Made by a program: the position numbers and the translations under genes. This document shows, piece after piece, positions 5,771 through 7,054 of a stretch of DNA of 7,054 nucleotides. The notes under the pieces were generated by a model. That model worked only from the letters and a program-made list of their open reading frames with translations. It was not told where the DNA came from and made no database searches. Source of the DNA: Clostridia bacterium (GTDB taxonomy: Bacteria; Bacillota; Clostridia; UMGS1883); contig JAFSBF010000027.1 of NCBI GenBank assembly GCA_017441965.1, positions 1-7,054 on the forward strand, given 5' to 3'. The number at the start of each line of letters is the position of its first letter. Position 1 is the first letter of the stretch.

Positions 5771-7024
5771 ATGGAAAATCAATTCTTTATTGATTCAGAG
5801 TATTTATCAAAAGAAGCTCTTCGCAAAAAGCACCGCATAGAAACAAATCCATCCTCCCGTAAAAATCATATGGAGTATCTTCCGGGAATGGATAAAATTG
5901 AGTCTGATGTATGCAAAAATGTAATGGAGCAAATGAATTCTTTTGATTATTCAAAATATACGGAGGAAGATGTAAAGGCAGCTCTCCGGCATGATAAATG
6001 TACTATCGAAGATTTTAAAGCACTTCTTTCACCTGCGGCACAAGCCTATTTAGAACAAATGGCAGAAAGAGCGAGACTTGAAACAAGTAAGCATTTTGGA
6101 AATACTGTCTATCTGTTCACTCCGCTTTATATAGCTAATTATTGTGAAAACTACTGCGTTTATTGTGGGTTTAACTGCTATAACCATATAAAGAGAATGA
6201 AGCTTTCTATAGAGCAGATTGAAAAAGAAATGCAAGTTATAGCAGATAGCGGTATGGAGGAAATTTTAATACTTACGGGCGAAAGCAGAAGTCAAAGCGA
6301 TATAAATTATATCGGCGAGGCGTGCAAGCTCGCAAGAAAGTATTTCAGAATGGTTGGACTTGAAATTTATCCCGTAAATACCGATGAATATAAATATCTT
6401 CACGATTGCGGAGCTGACTATGTTACTGTTTTTCAGGAAACCTACGATACCGAAAAATATGAAAAGCTTCATCTGCTGGGGGCTAAGCGAGTATGGCCTT
6501 ATCGCTTTGACGCTCAGGAGCGTGCTTTGATGGGCGGTATGCGGGGTGTAGCATTTTCGGCACTTTTGGGACTTTCGGATTTTAGAAAGGATGCTTTGGC
6601 GAGTGCACTTCATGTTTATTTCTTGCAAAGGAAATATCCTCATGCAGAAATGTCGCTCTCTTGTCCAAGACTAAGACCTATTGTAAATAACGAAAAAATA
6701 AGTCCTCTTGATGTTCACGAAAAAGAGCTTTGTCAGATTATATGTGCTTACAGAATTTTTCTTCCGTTTGTAGGTATCACCGTATCATCCCGTGAAAGTG
6801 CCTCTTTCAGAAACGGAATTGTCAAAATAGCTGCAACGAAAGTTTCGGCAGGTGTTTCAACGGGTATTGGTGACCATGAAAGCAAATATACCGGAAAAGA
6901 AGCAGTTGATGCTGCGGGTGATGAACAGTTTGAAATTGATGATAATCGTAGCCTTGATGCAATGTATAAGGATATTGCAGAAGAAGGCTTGCAACCTGTG
7001 CTTAACGATTATCTGTATGTGTGA
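5771..7024 (+). CDS. thiH: 2-iminoacetate synthase ThiH (radical SAM tyrosine lyase)
   Basis: ThiH cleaves tyrosine to dehydroglycine (2-iminoacetate) and p-cresol, the anaerobic route to the glycine-derived part of the thiazole. The radical-SAM cluster motif is C125-ENY-C129-VY-C132 with GF following, preceded by HFGNTVYLFTPLYIANY. Downstream LTGESR, LEIYPVNTDEY and VFQETYD are ThiH-like. At 417 residues it is about 40 longer than E. coli ThiH. The extra part is an N-terminal region ending near MDKIESDV, which I recall as usual in clostridial members. The related HydG is excluded because no second C-terminal cysteine cluster is present. AGGGGG precedes the ATG after a 12-base gap from thiG. 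The enzyme is oxygen-sensitive, consistent with an anaerobic host. Confidence 0.96.
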   Translation: MENQFFIDSEYLSKEALRKKHRIETNPSSRKNHMEYLPGMDKIESDVCKNVMEQMNSFDYSKYTEEDVKAALRHDKCTIEDFKALLSPAAQAYLEQMAERARLETSKHFGNTVYLFTPLYIANYCENYCVYCGFNCYNHIKRMKLSIEQIEKEMQVIADSGMEEILILTGESRSQSDINYIGEACKLARKYFRMVGLEIYPVNTDEYKYLHDCGADYVTVFQETYDTEKYEKLHLLGAKRVWPYRFDAQERALMGGMRGVAFSALLGLSDFRKDALASALHVYFLQRKYPHAEMSLSCPRLRPIVNNEKISPLDVHEKELCQIICAYRIFLPFVGITVSSRESASFRNGIVKIAATKVSAGVSTGIGDHESKYTGKEAVDAAGDEQFEIDDNRSLDAMYKDIAEEGLQPVLNDYLYV

Positions 7025-7034
7025 GGTGTGATGA

Positions 7035-7054
7035 ATGAAAGAATTAAATACAAA
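7035..7054 (+). CDS. Start of a further thi-operon gene, cut by window edge
   Basis: GAGGTG (7023-7028) overlaps the thiH stop codon and is followed by two ATGs. The one at 7035 (spacing 6 bases; begins MKELNT) is better placed than the one at 7031 (spacing 2 bases; begins MNERIKYK). The close spacing suggests another gene of the operon, for which thiE is a common neighbour. Too few residues are present to name it. Confidence 0.45.

Noticed and set aside
5771..7024. HydG (hydrogenase maturase) as alternative identity for thiH.
   Set aside because: The C-terminal second iron-sulfur cysteine cluster of HydG is absent, and the gene lies directly after thiG.
1..7054. CRISPR arrays, insertion sequences, phage or defence genes.
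   Set aside because: No regularly spaced repeats, transposase, integrase or defence motifs were seen; the region is metabolic and housekeeping.

Overview
The window looks like chromosomal DNA from an AT-rich anaerobic member of the Clostridia (Firmicutes), possibly a gut Oscillospiraceae/Lachnospiraceae-type organism. This is inferred from gene types and sequence style; no database search was possible. Supporting signs are strong GGAGG-type ribosome binding sites, a CCA-encoding tRNA, a thiSFGH cluster under a TPP riboswitch, the small ThiF type, and the oxygen-sensitive radical-SAM enzyme ThiH instead of the oxygen-dependent ThiO.

Layout. Positions 1-131 are an unassigned segment rich in dyad symmetry. 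A bidirectional terminator (132-179) separates it from a tRNA-Leu(CAG) gene on the minus strand (179-265), which has its own consensus-like promoter (285-313, minus). From about 400 everything is on the plus strand: a UPF0371/DUF1846 protein of unknown function (445-1929), a cysteine-synthase family enzyme (2013-2939), and a stand-alone GMP synthetase (ATP-pyrophosphatase) subunit that lacks the usual fused glutaminase domain (2964-3944). Next come a TPP riboswitch aptamer (about 3970-4054) and its intrinsic terminator (4089-4120). These control a tightly packed thiamin-thiazole operon, thiS-thiF-thiG-thiH (4142-7024). The start of one more gene is cut by the right edge.

How the genes fit together. 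ThiF adenylylates the C-terminal glycine of the carrier ThiS, which becomes a thiocarboxylate and delivers sulfur. ThiH makes dehydroglycine from tyrosine. ThiG condenses these with deoxyxylulose 5-phosphate to form the thiazole. When thiamin pyrophosphate is plentiful the riboswitch should end transcription before thiS. The cysteine synthase upstream could supply the cysteine from which the sulfur ultimately comes, but that link is only positional. I see no separate terminator between guaA and the riboswitch, and no convincing independent promoter for the thi genes. Read-through from cysK-guaA, gated by TPP, is therefore possible.

I found no clearly novel multi-gene system. The points most worth a second look are the split GMP synthetase, the possible transcriptional link from guaA through the riboswitch into the thi genes, active-site motif variants in the cysteine synthase, and the structured left-edge segment that shares a 13-base inverted match with the tRNA-Leu T-arm.
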